DNA of 64,000 nt, from contig NZ_VLKR01000009.1 in NCBI RefSeq assembly GCF_007830445.1, positions 62,001 to 126,000 of the forward strand, in the 5' to 3' direction. This document shows positions 63,002 through 64,000 of the stretch, piece after piece (position 1 is the first letter of the stretch; each line of letters begins with the position of its first letter). The DNA is from Sphingobacterium siyangense (GTDB lineage: Bacteria; Bacteroidota; Bacteroidia; Sphingobacteriales; Sphingobacteriaceae). The position numbers were made by a program, and so were the translations under genes. The notes below the pieces were generated by a model. It did no database searches. It had not been told where the DNA came from and worked only from the letters and a program-made list of their open reading frames with translations.

Positions 63002-63721
63002 ATGGATAAATTTGTCCCTACTAAAATTATTGCGATGATTGATAGGATAACAGCATACTGGAATGACCGTAGTACTTCCTGGCGCAAGGAACGGGATGAA
63101 GCCTGGTCCCGACCAGAAACTGAACGCTGGCTTGCGTTTTTCAAGTCCATCCGCAGCCAGACTGCGGGCAATAAAGTACTTGAAGTTGGTACTGCTACGG
63201 GATATTTTGCCAACATTATGACCCTTGCGGGTTTTGAGGTTACTGCCGTTGACCTCTCCCCACAGATGATTGAATATGCAAAACTCGTCAGCCAAGAACT
63301 AGAGCTTCGCGTAGACTATCGGGTCATGGATGCACAGGTCTTACAATTTGAAGCCAATACCTTTGATCTCGTTTTCACGAGATTGATGACATGGATCATC
63401 CCCGATCTTGAGCAATGTTACCGTGAAATGGAACGCGTGCTTAAGCCGGGTGGAAAACTGATCAACCTGGATGCCGATTTCGGGAAAACGGTCTTTAGTA
63501 CCGACAGGCATGATGAATGCCCATCGGGCGCTATCGATCAGATCAATGACATCAAATCGGCATTGGACATCAGTGCACATCCACGTCCTGCTAAAGACGT
63601 CGAACTATTGGAAGCAGTTGGATTTGGTTCTATTGAAGTCGATATGGATGCACAAAATCGTATTCTTGAACTCCCTTTCGAGACTGAAGGACTTTTTATG
63701 CTAGAGGCTATCAAAAAGTAA
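63002..63721 (+). CDS. Class I SAM-dependent methyltransferase
   Basis: The 239-residue protein shows motif I KVLEVGTATGYFANIM (about 59-74), motif II VTAVDLSPQMI, motif III RVMDAQVLQFE and the post-motif LKPGGKLINLD. These place it in the Methyltransf_11/UbiE-type class. The N-terminal helix WRKERDEAWSRPE likely caps the active site. The acceptor is unknown. It has 188 bases of non-coding DNA upstream. Confidence 0.88.
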   Translation: MDKFVPTKIIAMIDRITAYWNDRSTSWRKERDEAWSRPETERWLAFFKSIRSQTAGNKVLEVGTATGYFANIMTLAGFEVTAVDLSPQMIEYAKLVSQELELRVDYRVMDAQVLQFEANTFDLVFTRLMTWIIPDLEQCYREMERVLKPGGKLINLDADFGKTVFSTDRHDECPSGAIDQINDIKSALDISAHPRPAKDVELLEAVGFGSIEVDMDAQNRILELPFETEGLFMLEAIKK

Positions 63722-63846
63722 AATTTGTTCAACACCCTTGATGTGTGTTTCGTTTGGAAAAGTCGCAAAATAATTGGTTTTCGGATCTTTCATACCAACC
63801 GATCTTTCATGAAAAACTAAGTTTGTCATTTAAATTTTCATCAAAA

Positions 63847-63870
63847 AAAGCCCGATCTATATCGGGCTTT
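63847..63870. terminator. Terminator between methyltransferase and kinase genes
   Basis: AAAGCCCGAT/ATCGGGCTTT forms a 10-bp stem with loop CTAT and an upstream A-run that is a T-run on the minus strand. It lies 20 bases past the kinase stop. Confidence 0.85.
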
Positions 63871-63889
63871 TACAATAGATAGATTGTTA

Positions 63890-64000
63890 TTAAGAGACAG
63901 CCTGATAAGCCTTCCGCGGAAACGAGATCCGAACAGAAACACCTGTACCATGCTGATTCTCGAACTGCATTTTTCCATCAATCCTTTTGATCAAATCCTT
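63890..64000 (-). CDS. C-terminal end of a sensor histidine kinase, cut by the window edge
   Basis: The last 36 residues of a gene that continues off the window read LIKRIDGKMQFENQHGTGVSV then RISF. They match the final beta-hairpin of a HATPase_c domain (GGKMxFES..GxGTxFxF). The stop is TAA at 63892-63890. Nothing can be said about the sensor part. Confidence 0.75.
   Translation of the reverse strand, partial: KDLIKRIDGKMQFENQHGTGVSVRISFPRKAYQAVS

Noticed and set aside
62875..63216. 113-codon minus-strand frame with a hydrophobic C-terminus
   Set aside because: Its first half is antisense to the methyltransferase gene, and the hydrophobic end has no start codon of its own outside that gene.

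Overview
The window looks like a stretch of a Sphingobacterium-like chromosome (phylum Bacteroidota, family Sphingobacteriaceae). The evidence is the set of protein families: a SusC/SusD pair, a hybrid two-component system with a periplasmic propeller, DUF3823 and DUF3472 proteins, LytS/LytTR signalling, many lipoproteins and GH92, GH20, GH43, GH2 and GH116 enzymes. Base composition is moderately AT-rich, and few starts have a recognisable Shine-Dalgarno. The genus is an inference; I saw no rRNA, tRNA, CRISPR array, insertion sequence or prophage.

Layout. 1-5 kb: the start of a secreted protein, a universal stress protein, a phosphate transporter, an alpha/beta hydrolase and a membrane protein. 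5.2-7.3 kb: a PadR regulator, a four-helix membrane protein and a lipoprotein that I read as a relative of the cholesterol-dependent cytolysins (CDC-like). 7.6-10 kb: a pentapeptide-repeat protein and a frameshifted secreted DUF3472-like gene. 10.3-15.5 kb: two secreted glycosidases (alpha-galactosidase-like and GH92). 15.6-19.1 kb: a MutS-like ATPase, then a Crp/Fnr regulator, two near-perfect CRP-type palindromes and a DJ-1/PfpI protein. 19.3-39 kb: a polysaccharide utilization locus (GH2, tandem GH43, DUF3823, SusD, SusC, hybrid sensor) followed by a GH20 hexosaminidase and a large PIG-L deacetylase. 39-47 kb: a TSUP transporter, a LytS/LytTR pair whose kinase carries an in-frame stop, an outer-membrane protein, a methyltransferase and DNA ligase D. 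47.5-56 kb: a COG0523 GTPase with a Fur/Zur-type box, a GH116 enzyme overlapping an exported RbsD/FucU-like lipoprotein, and small membrane and stress proteins. 56-58 kb: a radical-SAM/partner pair implicated in DNA repair. 58.8-62 kb: an AraC regulator and a four-gene export cluster (two paralogous Cys-motif proteins around a cytochrome c and a FixH/YtkA-like lipoprotein) that may handle copper. 62-64 kb: an unknown membrane protein, a methyltransferase and the C-terminus of a histidine kinase.

How genes work together. In the utilization locus the hybrid sensor should detect a glycan fragment and induce SusC/D. A hairpin terminator between the DUF3823 gene and GH43 probably lowers or separates transcription of the enzymes. 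GH43 plus GH2 suggests an arabinose- or xylose-decorated, galactose-containing plant polysaccharide; GH92 and GH20 point instead to mannose- and GlcNAc-containing glycans and may be separate units. The observations most worth a second look are the CDC-like lipoprotein operon, the Cys-motif/cytochrome/YtkA cluster, the interrupted sensor kinase, the paired CRP-type sites and the G-rich hairpin at 17.5 kb.
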